From Sporomusa sp. (lineage in GTDB: Bacteria > Bacillota_C > Negativicutes > Sporomusales > Sporomusaceae): a DNA stretch of 18,416 nucleotides. Position numbers and translations under genes: made by a program. Below the pieces are notes generated by a model. The model did no database searches. It saw only the letters and a list, made by a program, of their open reading frames with translations, and was not told where the DNA came from. Location of the stretch: assembly GCA_029256645.1 (NCBI GenBank), contig JAQSXM010000012.1:1-18416 (forward strand). The letters run 5' to 3'. Position 1 is the stretch's first letter, and every line of letters starts with the position of its first letter. Positions 1-8,118 of this stretch are shown here, piece by piece.

Positions 1-47
1 GAATGAGACAGGAGTTTTATTATTTGGGGGGCAGAAAAACTGAGGGG

Positions 48-77
48 TTGACTGAAATATATAAAAAATTCTACAAT
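48..77 (+). promoter_or_regulatory. possible sigma-A promoter for acsC
   Basis: TTGACT at 48-53 and TACAAT at 72-77 are each one base from consensus, with an 18-bp spacer. Transcription would start near position 84 and leave a leader of about 215 nt before acsC. This is prediction by eye only. acsCD may also be read from genes upstream of the window. Confidence 0.4.
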
Positions 78-83
78 TATACA

Positions 84-298
84 TAATAGAGAAGGCCCGG
101 TTATCGCCGTGCAAATATTAATAATTCCGGTTTATCCCAGCTGGCGCGTAAATAACTTTGCCAGAATGACTATAGGATGAGTCTATCTATGGTTATAGTG
201 ACTTGGTAAAATATTGATTAAAGTTAGGGGAGAAAATACACTAGGTAAAATGAATAGCGATTAAAAGCAAATAGTTCTTAAACAAAGGAGAAACCAAT
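84..298 (+). other. untranslated region before acsC
   Basis: No gene is seen here. There is a weak stem, CTGGC (139-143) with GCCAG (158-162), and two similar CCGGTTAT / CCGGTTTAT stretches. I looked for cobalamin and THF riboswitch boxes because the downstream proteins handle cobalamin and methyl-THF, and found none. An AAAGGAG ribosome binding site at 284-290 serves acsC. Confidence 0.3.
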
Positions 299-1645
299 AT
301 GGCATTAACAGGGCTTGATATCTTCAAACAGCTCCCGAGAACCAACTGTAAAGACTGTGGTCTGTCAACTTGTCTTGCGTTTGCGATGGCGCTGTCTAAT
401 GGCAGTACATCGTTAGACCTGTGTCCCCACGTTTCTGCAACAGCAAAAGAATTTTTAGACAGCGCGTTCGCTCCCGCTATGCGCTCGGTAACCGTTGGTG
501 CCGGTCCCAACCAGATTACCCTGGGGGGCGAAACTGTACTTTTTCGTCATGATAAAACCTTTATCAATCAAACCGCTATTGTCATTAAGGTTTCTGATAC
601 CATGTCCAGTGCTGAGCTTAATGATAAAATCAGGACAATTAATGACTTAACTATGAAACGGATGGGCCAGCAAATCGGTGTCAATGCCATTGCTGTTACC
701 AACGACTCTCAAACACCCGAGACCTTCAAAGCTGCCGTGGATACGGTTGCTGCCCAAGCCAAAAACCTTCACTTAGTACTCCTAACCGAGCAGGCTGACT
801 CCATTGAAGCCGCTTTGCCTGGTATTGCCGGCCAAAAACCACTGGTTGGCTCCGCAACTGCCGACAACTGGCAGGAGATAATCGCTTTGGCTAAGCGCTA
901 TGCTGTTCCGGTAATCGTTAAAGGCACAGGTTTGGAGGATACTGCCGCTTTAATCGAAAAAGTGTCCAGTGAATACAAAGAATTGGTCATTGATACCGGT
1001 ATTCGGAATACCGCAACAGCATTGGTAGCATTGACCAGAATGCGCCGCCTGGCCCTCAGGAAAAAATTCCGTCCATTTGGTTTTCCCACAATTGCATTCA
1101 CAACTGCGGAAGACCCTAATGAAGAAATCCTGCAAGCCGGGGTTTTTGTGGCTAAATACGCCAGCGTTGTTGTTTTGAAAGCTGATGAGAAGCCTTATGT
1201 GCTGCCCTTGTTGACCTGCCGGATGAACATCTATACCGATCCGCAGAAACCTATTGCCGTAGAGGCTAATCTATACGAAATCGGGGCTGTTACCCCTGAA
1301 TCGCCAGTATATGTCTGCACTAATTTTTCTCTTACCTATTATGCGGTTGAGGGTGAGGTTATCGCCAGTAAAATTCCCGGATATATTATCGCTGTTGACA
1401 CTGAAGGTACTTCGGTACTTACTGCCTGGGCATCAGGGCGATTTGACGCTCAAATCATTAGCGAGTTCGTTCGAAAATGCGGCATTGCGGAAAAGGTTAC
1501 TCACAGATCGCTGGTCATTCCCGGTTATGTTGCTGTGATCAGCGGTAAACTACAAGAGAAATCCGGGTGGAATGTCATTGTCGGACCGCAGGAGGCTGTG
1601 GGTATACCGGCCTTTGCCAAAGTGTATTATCCGAGAAAAGCATAG
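299..1645 (+). CDS. acsC: corrinoid iron-sulfur protein large subunit (acetyl-CoA decarbonylase/synthase gamma subunit)
   Basis: AcsC is the large subunit of the corrinoid iron-sulfur protein. This cytoplasmic protein carries the methyl group from methyl-tetrahydrofolate (via AcsE) to the A-cluster of acetyl-CoA synthase in the Wood-Ljungdahl pathway. The N-terminus has the four-cysteine [4Fe-4S] motif that helps reduce the cobalt: C17, C20, C25 and C42, in the context NCKDCGLSTC...LCP. A TIM-barrel-like middle follows, and the C-terminal third (from about residue 320) corresponds to the cobalamin-binding domain. At 448 residues it is of normal family length. The start has AAAGGAG eight bases upstream. 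acsD follows after 52 bases, so the two subunits are very probably co-transcribed. Family identity is firm; function in acetogenesis rather than acetate oxidation cannot be decided from this window. Confidence 0.95.
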   Translation: MALTGLDIFKQLPRTNCKDCGLSTCLAFAMALSNGSTSLDLCPHVSATAKEFLDSAFAPAMRSVTVGAGPNQITLGGETVLFRHDKTFINQTAIVIKVSDTMSSAELNDKIRTINDLTMKRMGQQIGVNAIAVTNDSQTPETFKAAVDTVAAQAKNLHLVLLTEQADSIEAALPGIAGQKPLVGSATADNWQEIIALAKRYAVPVIVKGTGLEDTAALIEKVSSEYKELVIDTGIRNTATALVALTRMRRLALRKKFRPFGFPTIAFTTAEDPNEEILQAGVFVAKYASVVVLKADEKPYVLPLLTCRMNIYTDPQKPIAVEANLYEIGAVTPESPVYVCTNFSLTYYAVEGEVIASKIPGYIIAVDTEGTSVLTAWASGRFDAQIISEFVRKCGIAEKVTHRSLVIPGYVAVISGKLQEKSGWNVIVGPQEAVGIPAFAKVYYPRKA

Positions 1646-1697
1646 CACTGGCACAGCTTATGAGCTATTGTTCTCTAAAATGGAAGGGAGCCTTATC

Positions 1698-2657
1698 ATG
1701 GATATAGATTCTATAAATGAAAAATATATTGGAAGCATTCACACCGTTACCCTTGGTGCGACCAAAAGACAGGGTGGCACTCGCACCAATACCGTTACCG
1801 TCGGGGGAGATGCTACACTGCCATTCCTCTTTTTCGAGGGCGAACAGCCTAATAAAGCGGTCGTGGCCATCGAAATATGGGATATCCCCCCAACAGAATG
1901 GAACCCCGTTTTACGGGATGTATATGCCGGTGTTTCCGGCAACCCTGCCGCCTGGGCCCAAAAAGCCGTGGATTTTGGTGCAGATCTGATTCTGTTACGA
2001 CTTAAAGGTGCTGACCCTGAGCTGGGTAATAAAACGCCGGAACAGCTCGCTAATGTGGTAAAAGATGTGCTGGCAGCCGTAGGCGTACCTCTAATTGTAA
2101 CCGGTTGTGGTATTGACGAGAAAGACAACGCGATTATGCCTGTGATTGCTGAAGCTGCCGCTGGTGAGAATCTATTATTGGGGCTTGCGAAACACGATAA
2201 TTATAAATCCATTGCCGCTGCAGCCCTGGTTCACAACCATAAAGTTCTGACTCTTGGCACTGTTGATATCAATATGTGTAAACAGCTCCAGATTCTGATT
2301 ACCGAATTAGGCCTACCTGCCGAAAACATCCTAATGGACCCCGGGACATGCGCCCTGGGATATGGAATGGATTATACCTATTCGATTATGGAACGGGGCC
2401 GTCTGGACGCGCTGAACGGCGATGAACGACTAGCCATGCCGGTTGTTTGTAATGTTGGCCATGAAGCCTGGCGGGCTAAGGAAGCGATTGCGGCAGAGCA
2501 AGACTTCCCTGATTGGGGCAATCAAACCAAACGGGCTATTCTGTGGGAAGCGCTGACCGCGACCAGCCTGCTGCAGGCCGGTGCTAATATCATGGTAATG
2601 CGTCACCCGGAAGCGATTCGCCTCTTCAAAAAAAACGTGGACGAGCTGTCGGTCTAA
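1698..2657 (+). CDS. acsD: corrinoid iron-sulfur protein small subunit (acetyl-CoA decarbonylase/synthase delta subunit)
   Basis: AcsD is the partner of AcsC in the heterodimeric corrinoid iron-sulfur protein. It forms a TIM barrel that, with the large subunit, encloses the cobalamin during methyl transfer. Recognisable family stretches are EIWDIPPTEWNP near residue 60, the LILLRLKGADPE segment, LMDPGTCALGYGMDYTYSIMER around residue 215 (quoted in part by position), and the C-terminal NIMVMRHPEAI. Length is 319 residues, as expected. I chose the ATG at 1698 because GGAAGGGAG lies seven bases upstream and the protein then starts as family members do; an in-frame ATG at 1572 would overlap acsC by 74 bases with no such signal. 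The gene ends 55 bases from the converging chemoreceptor gene, with no clear terminator between them. Confidence 0.95.
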   Translation: MDIDSINEKYIGSIHTVTLGATKRQGGTRTNTVTVGGDATLPFLFFEGEQPNKAVVAIEIWDIPPTEWNPVLRDVYAGVSGNPAAWAQKAVDFGADLILLRLKGADPELGNKTPEQLANVVKDVLAAVGVPLIVTGCGIDEKDNAIMPVIAEAAAGENLLLGLAKHDNYKSIAAAALVHNHKVLTLGTVDINMCKQLQILITELGLPAENILMDPGTCALGYGMDYTYSIMERGRLDALNGDERLAMPVVCNVGHEAWRAKEAIAAEQDFPDWGNQTKRAILWEALTATSLLQAGANIMVMRHPEAIRLFKKNVDELSV

Positions 2658-2712
2658 TGAATGTATAAAAGCAGAGATAAATAGTTTGAGCCAACCATCC
2701 CCGGTCGCATCT

Positions 2713-4404
2713 TTACAACCGGAATCGCTGGATAGCGTTTTGCAATTCTTGCGACATTTTTGCCAGGGCTTCGCTGGCGGCGGCGATTTCTTCCATTGAG
2801 GCCGATTGCTCTTCGGTGGCTGCCGAGACGGTCTGGGTATGGCTGGCGGTATCTTTGCTGATTTTGTCGATGGCGCGTACGGAGTCAACGATTTGCTGGC
2901 TGCCGCCGGCCAACTGCTGGACAGCAGCCGAAATCTCCCGGATTTGCGCAGACATGTCGTGGATACCATTGGTGATGTCGTGGAAACTCTTGCCGGCGGT
3001 GCTGATGACTTCAGTTCCCACATTGACCTCCTGGTTGCCGGACTCCATGGCGATGACGGCCCGGTTGGTGTCTGCCTGAATTTCGCTGATTAGAGCAGCG
3101 ATATGTTTGGCGGCCTCCTGAGATTGTTCGGCGAGTTTTCTCACTTCTTCGGCGACAACGGCGAAGCCTCGTCCCTGCTCACCAGCGCGGGCTGCTTCGA
3201 TGGCCGCATTTAAGGCCAAGATGTTGGTCTGACCGGCGAGGGAGGAAATGGTGGCAACGATTTGACCGATTTCCTGGGAATGGTCGCCGAGTTTGGCAAC
3301 AACCTGGGCCGAACGTTCCACCGTGACTTTGATGGAGCTCATTTGCTCAATAGCGGTATCGATGGCTTTGCGGCCATCGATGGCGGTGCCGGCAGTTTGC
3401 TCCGAACAGGCGGATACGGCGTTGGCATTGGCGGCGATTTGCTGGATGCCTGCCGACATCTGCTCGACAACGGCTACCGTTTCATTGACGGCATTGAGTT
3501 GCTGCTCAGCGCCCCACGCCACATTGGTAATGGCAGCAGCGACCTGATTAGCAGCCTGCGCCGATTGTTCAGCACTGGCAGTAAGGTCGGAGGAAGAGGC
3601 AGCGACTTGCCGGGCATTGTTCTGTACGGTTGAGACTACTTTCCGCAGATGGGAAACCATTGTTTTAAACGCTTTTTGCAACTCGCCGATTTCATCATTC
3701 TGCTTGACTTCCACCTGTTGATTGAGGTTGCCGTCGGTAATGTCCCTGGCTGTATCAACCAGGGTAGTCAGCGGGCGGGTAATGGCGCGAGCGCTGAAGA
3801 AGCCGATCAGGATGCCGAGGATGATCGACAGGAAGCTGACGCCGATGGCTATGGTTTGGGCGATTTCAATGGTTGTTATCATAGTATTGAAGGCAGCGTG
3901 AATTTGTTTTTCCCGGAAGTCGATGTATTCATTGGTTTTGTTTAGCAATGCAACTGTAACCGGCGTTAATTCGGACACCATTACCTGTACCGCTGCTGCT
4001 TCTTTATTGAGCTGACGTAAAGGAATGACTTTTTCGCCGGCAATGATATCAAATTGTTCGTCTAATTCTTTTAATTCAGCGACAAGTTTCCTGTCTTCCT
4101 CTGTTTTGGCACTGGCCAGTAAGTCTTCTTCCAGTTTCGTATTCTCAATACTCAACCGTTGATAGTTAAAGAGCATTTCCTCTGTTCCTGCCGTGATAAA
4201 ACCGCGAACCTCAGCAGCCTGAGTAGCGGTATTAAACGCGACTTTACTGGTTGTTAACAACATAGGCAGGGCATGCTCCCGGTTTTCTTTCAACTCCTGC
4301 GCAACTTCGTTGATTTGATAGCCGGTGATTCCTAACCCAATGGCATTGACCAGGACAACCAACAGGAAAAAAACAATGGTTTTGATTTGTAAGCTTATTT
4401 TCAT
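2713..4404 (-). CDS. methyl-accepting chemotaxis protein
   Basis: A transmembrane chemoreceptor of 563 residues. Membrane segments are seen at about 8-28 and 183-204, enclosing an external sensor of about 150 mostly helical residues that resembles a four-helix-bundle ligand domain. A HAMP linker follows (about 205-258, with the ITRPL start and the DEIGEL end), then a long cytoplasmic coiled coil. The signalling tip at about 391-412 carries the near-invariant [19 protein letters not shown] sequence that binds CheA and CheW. The gene starts five bases after the stop of the PdxA-like gene and has no good ribosome binding site of its own, so it is probably translated by coupling as the last gene of the tctB-tctA-pdxA operon. 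That placement suggests (inference) taxis toward the compound the operon takes up. The ligand is unknown. Confidence 0.93.
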   Translation of the reverse strand: MKISLQIKTIVFFLLVVLVNAIGLGITGYQINEVAQELKENREHALPMLLTTSKVAFNTATQAAEVRGFITAGTEEMLFNYQRLSIENTKLEEDLLASAKTEEDRKLVAELKELDEQFDIIAGEKVIPLRQLNKEAAAVQVMVSELTPVTVALLNKTNEYIDFREKQIHAAFNTMITTIEIAQTIAIGVSFLSIILGILIGFFSARAITRPLTTLVDTARDITDGNLNQQVEVKQNDEIGELQKAFKTMVSHLRKVVSTVQNNARQVAASSSDLTASAEQSAQAANQVAAAITNVAWGAEQQLNAVNETVAVVEQMSAGIQQIAANANAVSACSEQTAGTAIDGRKAIDTAIEQMSSIKVTVERSAQVVAKLGDHSQEIGQIVATISSLAGQTNILALNAAIEAARAGEQGRGFAVVAEEVRKLAEQSQEAAKHIAALISEIQADTNRAVIAMESGNQEVNVGTEVISTAGKSFHDITNGIHDMSAQIREISAAVQQLAGGSQQIVDSVRAIDKISKDTASHTQTVSAATEEQSASMEEIAAASEALAKMSQELQNAIQRFRL

Positions 4405-4409
4405 AGGCG

Positions 4410-5393
4410 TTAGCCAGCCAGTTTGGCAGCGACCATTACGGCTTGTTCGGTTGCATCCGGATTTGCAATACCCTGACCGGCAATATCAAAGGCTGTTCCG
4501 TGAGCCGGGGTCGTAATGGCGTACGGCAAACCGGCAGCAACCGTCACGCCAAACTGGAAGCCCATTAGCTTCAGCGCAATCTGCCCCTGGTCGTGGAACA
4601 TAGTAACTACAGCATCATAATGGCCCTTAAAAGCGTTAATGAAAATGGTATCTGATGGATAGGGACCCATGGCTTTTATGCCGTCCGCCCGGGCAGTCCG
4701 GATCGCCGGGGCGATGATATCAATCTCCTGGCGTCCGCACAGCCCATCCTCGCCCGCATGGGGGTTTACTGCTGCGACAGCAATACGCGGATCCTGGAAC
4801 CCTGCCTTTTGCAGGGTTTGATGGGCTATGCGGATGGCTGTCAAAATGCTATCACTGGTTAGATTGGCACATACCTGCTCCAAAGGAATATGGCTTGTCA
4901 CCCGTGATGTCCATAGATTTTTTAAGACATTCATTTCACTGCTCGGACCATGCCAGCCCAGATAATGGGCAAATAGTTTTTGCTCATCCTCAAAATCATA
5001 GCCCCCATATTGCAGAGCTGCTTTATTCAGTGGGGCATAAACAAATCCGTCAAGATCACCCCGGCGGAGTAGATTTATTGCAGTAACCAGCATATCGCCG
5101 GTGATTTTTCCGGAAAGGTTGTCGATTTTTCCTAATATTAGATTAGCAGGATCAAAGTTTCTCTGGTCTAATAAAGGAATGCCGTTAGCCCAGTTGGCCT
5201 GAGATATATCATCAATTACAACTACCGGGAAGTCTGCTTTTGCAATCTTTTTTCCCAGCGCCAATACCCGTAAATCGCCAATCAATACTGGCCGGCAATA
5301 CACCTGCAGCTTCGCGGTATTACATAACCTGGCAACCAGTTCCGGCCCAATTCCTGTTGCATCTCCTAATAAAATACCTAACCGTGGTTTCAT
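4410..5393 (-). CDS. PdxA-family 4-phospho-hydroxyacid dehydrogenase (PdxA2-like)
   Basis: Member of the PdxA family of NAD-dependent, metal-dependent dehydrogenases. The founding enzyme oxidises 4-hydroxythreonine 4-phosphate in vitamin B6 synthesis; PdxA2 relatives act in sugar-acid or aromatic-diol catabolism. Visible family marks are [10 protein letters not shown] at the N-terminus, and metal-ligand histidines H168 (TSHIPL), H212 (NPHAGEDG) and H267 (MFHDQGQ), followed by the [20 protein letters not shown] segment. Length is 327 residues, normal. The start is ATG 5393; a GTG directly before it (5396) is an alternative, and AAGGGGG lies upstream of both. Its place between tctA and a chemoreceptor, with no pyridoxine genes nearby, argues for a catabolic role rather than B6 synthesis. 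No DUF1537-type kinase gene, which partners PdxA2 in threonate and erythronate pathways, is seen here. Confidence 0.85.
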   Translation of the reverse strand: MKPRLGILLGDATGIGPELVARLCNTAKLQVYCRPVLIGDLRVLALGKKIAKADFPVVVIDDISQANWANGIPLLDQRNFDPANLILGKIDNLSGKITGDMLVTAINLLRRGDLDGFVYAPLNKAALQYGGYDFEDEQKLFAHYLGWHGPSSEMNVLKNLWTSRVTSHIPLEQVCANLTSDSILTAIRIAHQTLQKAGFQDPRIAVAAVNPHAGEDGLCGRQEIDIIAPAIRTARADGIKAMGPYPSDTIFINAFKGHYDAVVTMFHDQGQIALKLMGFQFGVTVAAGLPYAITTPAHGTAFDIAGQGIANPDATEQAVMVAAKLAG

Positions 5394-5431
5394 CACTTTA
5401 TCCCCCTTAATGAGCTATATTTAATATTAAA

Positions 5432-5473
5432 CAACAGGGACTGAGATCCATAACCGGATACCAGTCCTTGCTG
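5432..5473 (-). other. hairpin between tctA and the PdxA-like gene
   Basis: CAACAGGGACTG (5432-5443) pairs imperfectly with CAGTCCTTGCTG (5462-5473), and an inner ATCC/GGAT stem forms at 5446-5449 with 5556-like spacing at 5556 minus 100, that is 5456-5459. On the minus strand it is followed by TTTAATATT, so it may be a weak terminator or a processing/stability hairpin that lowers expression of the downstream genes relative to tctBA. The rest of 5397-5547 shows nothing else. Confidence 0.4.
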
Positions 5474-5547
5474 TTTCTTTGCTGTTAGCCATTCCGTTAT
5501 TTTGCCATATCAAGATTTCGGTATGGTAAATCGTTTAAGGGCGTAGG

Positions 5548-7059
5548 CTACATGTCTTTTTTCACAAAGCAGGTTTTGCCAAATTTGAAGCATGGCGGCA
5601 CAACGAAGAAGAGCAGAATGGCAGCTAAAAATGCCAGTGAAATTGGTTTTTCGATAAAAATCATCGCATTGCCATTAGAGATATCAAAAGCCTGCCGCAG
5701 CGATGTTTCCAGCCGGGGAGTCAGAATAAAAGCCATGAGAAACGGGGCTACCGGGTATTTATAGCGGTTAAAGAAGTAGCCGACAATGCCGATGGCAATC
5801 ATTACCCAAACATCGAAAAGACTGTTATTGACAGCGTAGGCGGACACAATACAGATTACAATGATAATCGGGGTCAGTATGGCGGGGGGGATACGCAGCG
5901 CATGGACCATCAAGGGAATGCTGAGGGCCGCGATGATCATACAGACGACGTTGCCGGTATACATGGAGGCAATCAGGCCCCAGGCAAGGTCCGGGTGGTC
6001 AGTGAACAGCAGTGGTCCCGGCGTAATGCCCCACATCATCAAACCGCCCAGTAATATGGCTGCCGTTCCCGAACTGGGAATTCCCAAAGACAGCAATGGG
6101 GCAAAAGCACCTGCCGCAGCCGCATTATTGGCTGCTTCCGGCGCGGCGACACCTTCCAGCGCTCCTTTGCCCATGTTTTCTTTATTCTTGCCGGTACGCT
6201 TTTCGAGAATGTAAGCTAAAAAGGAGGCGGTTGTCGTACCTGCTCCTGGAATACAGCCGACAAAAGTTCCCATGAAGCTGCTGACAATGGTTGGTCGGAA
6301 GATTTGCTTAATTTCCTGCCAGTTGAGATAGTTGCTTCGCAAAGACAGCTTTTCGGTTGTTTTCATCTGATAACCGCTTTTGTTCAGTGCCATGGTAATA
6401 ATTTCGTTTACCCCTAACAGGCCGATAACCAAGGGGATGAAATCAATACCGCTTAAGAGTTCATTTACACCGAAGGAAAAACGGGGCATCGCGACAGCTA
6501 AATCCAGGCCCACCGTTGCCAGTAGAATTCCCGTGCAGGTGGACAGCAGCCCTTTGCGGGGCTGGTCGCCCAGCAGCCAGGCAATCGCCATAATTGCCAG
6601 CAAAATAACCGACGCCATTTCGGCTGGTCCAAAAGCCAGCCCCACATTGGCAAGCATGGGACCCATAAAGGTAAGGATGACAACACCGATAAACCCGGCG
6701 ACGAAAGAAGACCAGTTGGACACCGCCAGTGCTTTACCAGCCTTGCCCTTCAATGTCAACTGATAGCCGTCCATGGTGGTCATTACCGCCGGCGGATCGC
6801 CCGGGATGTTGATTAAGATGGCCGTGAATGATCCGGCATACATGGTTGAATAGTATAAAGCGGCCAGCATAATAATTGCTGTGGTTGGATCCATTTTGAA
6901 AGTCAGCGGCAGGAGCAGGGCAACGCCCATCACTGAACCGATACCGGGCAAAGCGCCGACAAACATACCCATAACGGCACCTGCCAGTGCGGCCATCAAA
7001 TTATTTTCTGTCAATGCGAGCGCAAATCCGTTTAACAAATGAGTAAATATTGCTTCCAT
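5548..7059 (-). CDS. tctA: tripartite tricarboxylate transporter, large membrane subunit TctA
   Basis: TctA is the roughly 12-helix membrane subunit that moves the substrate, together with TctB and the periplasmic binding protein TctC. The 503-residue protein is hydrophobic throughout and shows the two family signatures: near residue 37 an ALPGIGSVMGVALLLPLTF stretch and near 80 the AILINIPGDPPAV stretch; in the second half GCIPGAGTTTASFLAY followed by the APEAANNAAAAGAFAP and LGIPSSGTAAILLGG stretches. Family substrates are mostly di- and tricarboxylates, but the range is broad and substrate cannot be inferred. The ATG at 7059 has AAAGGAG nine bases upstream, which itself lies only a few bases beyond the tctB stop; the 14-base gap marks a tight operon. 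The matching tctC lies about 4.6 kb away on the other strand. Confidence 0.95.
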   Translation of the reverse strand: MEAIFTHLLNGFALALTENNLMAALAGAVMGMFVGALPGIGSVMGVALLLPLTFKMDPTTAIIMLAALYYSTMYAGSFTAILINIPGDPPAVMTTMDGYQLTLKGKAGKALAVSNWSSFVAGFIGVVILTFMGPMLANVGLAFGPAEMASVILLAIMAIAWLLGDQPRKGLLSTCTGILLATVGLDLAVAMPRFSFGVNELLSGIDFIPLVIGLLGVNEIITMALNKSGYQMKTTEKLSLRSNYLNWQEIKQIFRPTIVSSFMGTFVGCIPGAGTTTASFLAYILEKRTGKNKENMGKGALEGVAAPEAANNAAAAGAFAPLLSLGIPSSGTAAILLGGLMMWGITPGPLLFTDHPDLAWGLIASMYTGNVVCMIIAALSIPLMVHALRIPPAILTPIIIVICIVSAYAVNNSLFDVWVMIAIGIVGYFFNRYKYPVAPFLMAFILTPRLETSLRQAFDISNGNAMIFIEKPISLAFLAAILLFFVVPPCFKFGKTCFVKKDM

Positions 7060-7073
7060 AATCTAGCTCCTTT

Positions 7074-7520
7074 CTAGAATAATGATTTCATCAGGCCGGT
7101 GGGAAAGGGCACTTGCAGCCAGCATTCAAAGATTCCCCAGATGAGTCCGGTCGTTATCGCGGCAAGAGAAACGGAAAAAGTACGGGAATACGAACCCTGA
7201 GTGATCAGCCAGATGACCATAAACAAAAATACGGTAGCCAAAAATCCGATGATACTGACACAGCCGGCAAAAGCAATCATGGCGGCAATCGGCAGTATAG
7301 CTTTTACGTCTACCGGCTCAGCCTCTTTATCATAATTTAGTGCTTGTACAGCAGCGAGAACGCACGTTGCCATACCGACTATCACCGGGATAAACCCCGG
7401 ACCGGGACCCTTGTTTACCCAAAAGCCGTAATTAAACCAGCCGGCATATGCCCAGAATCCTCCCACAAGGCCACAAAGAATTGCAATTGCCCGATCCGCA
7501 TTCATAGTAATCCTCATCAT
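7074..7520 (-). CDS. tctB: tripartite tricarboxylate transporter, small membrane subunit TctB
   Basis: TctB is the small four-helix membrane subunit of a TctABC transporter. The protein is 148 residues, usual for the family. Hydrophobic segments are at about 10-30, 41-61, 73-105 (probably two helices) and 113-133, and the conserved GPGPGFIPVIVG loop is at about residues 38-49. The start at 7520 has AAGGAG six bases upstream and overlaps, as ATGA, the stop of a 16-codon upstream reading frame. The in-frame ATG at 7505 (protein starting MNADRAIA) also resembles family starts, so the exact start is open. It is the first large gene of the minus-strand operon tctB-tctA-pdxA-mcp. Confidence 0.92.
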   Translation of the reverse strand: MMRITMNADRAIAILCGLVGGFWAYAGWFNYGFWVNKGPGPGFIPVIVGMATCVLAAVQALNYDKEAEPVDVKAILPIAAMIAFAGCVSIIGFLATVFLFMVIWLITQGSYSRTFSVSLAAITTGLIWGIFECWLQVPFPTGLMKSLF

Positions 7521-7567
7521 CCTCTTCTCCTTATAAATAAATTTTTAATATGAATGAATTTTTGCAT
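7517..7567 (-). CDS. putative 16-residue leader peptide upstream of tctB
   Basis: A short frame reading MQKFIHIKNLFIRRRG has a near-perfect ribosome binding site (TAAGGAGGTG, five bases or so before ATG 7567), better than that of tctB. Its TGA stop overlaps the tctB ATG (ATGA), the classic arrangement for translational coupling. Composition is rich in Lys, Arg, Ile and Phe, with three consecutive Arg codons AGG AGA AGA that double as the ribosome binding site for tctB. It may be a coupling or leader peptide. Expression is not shown, and the AGGAGG could simply be fortuitous. Confidence 0.4.
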   Translation of the reverse strand: MQKFIHIKNLFIRRRG

Positions 7568-7690
7568 ATTCACCTCCTTAGTGTACTAATGCTGGCTAAT
7601 CAGCCGGTGACAGTTGGCTATTCCTTTCAGATTCCCGGCTAATATTCCCGGTGTATAGACGCGTACTAATACGGTAATAATTATTTCTTA

Positions 7691-7706
7691 TGCATAAACT
7701 ATGCCG
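7691..7706 (-). promoter_or_regulatory. candidate sigma-54 promoter for tctB operon
   Basis: Minus-strand CGGCAT-N5-ATGCA keeps the invariant GG (7705-7704) and GC (7693-7692) with exactly ten bases between them, and matches 8 of 11 positions of TGGCAC-N5-TTGCA. Scanning 7561-8118 for GG-N10-GC on this strand, this was the only hit resembling the consensus apart from a chance one inside the ribosome binding site. Transcription would start near 7680, about 113 bases before the leader ORF. Confidence 0.4.
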
Positions 7707-7804
7707 GATTTAAAATAAAAACGAAAAACGTGAGAATACTGACTCTTTTTACAAAATATACACAAGGTAGATTTGCTCAAAAAAAATTTTATGTTCCAAT
7801 GAAA

Positions 7805-7818
7805 CATTTTGTTCTATT
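7805..7818 (-). promoter_or_regulatory. candidate activator-binding site (GAACAAAA motif 1)
   Basis: Minus strand reads AATAGAACAAAATG. It shares the GAACAAAA core and flanks with sites at 7951 and 9975. It lies about 130 bp upstream of the predicted tctB sigma-54 start, a normal distance for an upstream activating sequence. A related GGAACATAAAA (minus strand, about 7784-7794) lies 18 bp away in the same orientation. Confidence 0.35.
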
Positions 7819-7950
7819 TGTTGCAAAGAAAGAATCTTAGCAGTAGTGGTGAAAGAAGCCACTTTAGGGGTAAAATATCGACAAGGATTTGCAAATTTTT
7901 TATCGAATTATAGCAATATTCAGATTCGTTATGGCAGCTGCAGCGGTTGA

Positions 7951-7964
7951 AATGGAACAAAACG
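7951..7964 (+). promoter_or_regulatory. candidate activator-binding site (GAACAAAA motif 2)
   Basis: AATGGAACAAAACG matches motif 1 at 12 of 14 positions. It lies in the 550-bp spacer between tctB and the activator gene, about 155 bp before the activator start, so it might also serve autoregulation. The rest of 7568-8118 is AT-rich, with no gene seen. Confidence 0.3.
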
Positions 7965-8118
7965 CCTATAAATTACATCCGGTGGGTGTTATGTCGATTT
8001 CTTTGGGATAATCAAAACGTAATAAACTGATTTTTTTGATAATTCCTATTAAAATTTGACGTTTAATGTCGAAATCCTACTTTGTGTGTGTTAAGGTGCA
8101 ACTTAATGGGGTGAAAAA

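Noticed and set aside
84..298. Riboswitch before acsC (cobalamin or THF type)
   Set aside because: I could not find the conserved boxes of either class; the leader has only weak stems.
1739..2128. 129-codon open frame opposite acsD
   Set aside because: Shadow of acsD: low-complexity Ser/Pro/Thr composition, no ribosome binding site, no family resemblance.
2430..3023. 197-codon minus-strand frame spanning the acsD end and the chemoreceptor
   Set aside because: Overlaps the chemoreceptor in another frame and acsD on the other strand; composition is typical of a shadow frame.
3262..3633. 123-codon + strand frame, Gly- and Asp-rich, opposite the chemoreceptor
   Set aside because: Its repetitive look comes from the codon pattern of the coiled-coil gene on the other strand.
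7564..7577. A second GG-N10-GC match on the minus strand upstream of tctB
   Set aside because: It falls inside the ribosome binding site and start of the leader ORF and does not resemble TGGCAC/TTGCA beyond the invariant pairs.
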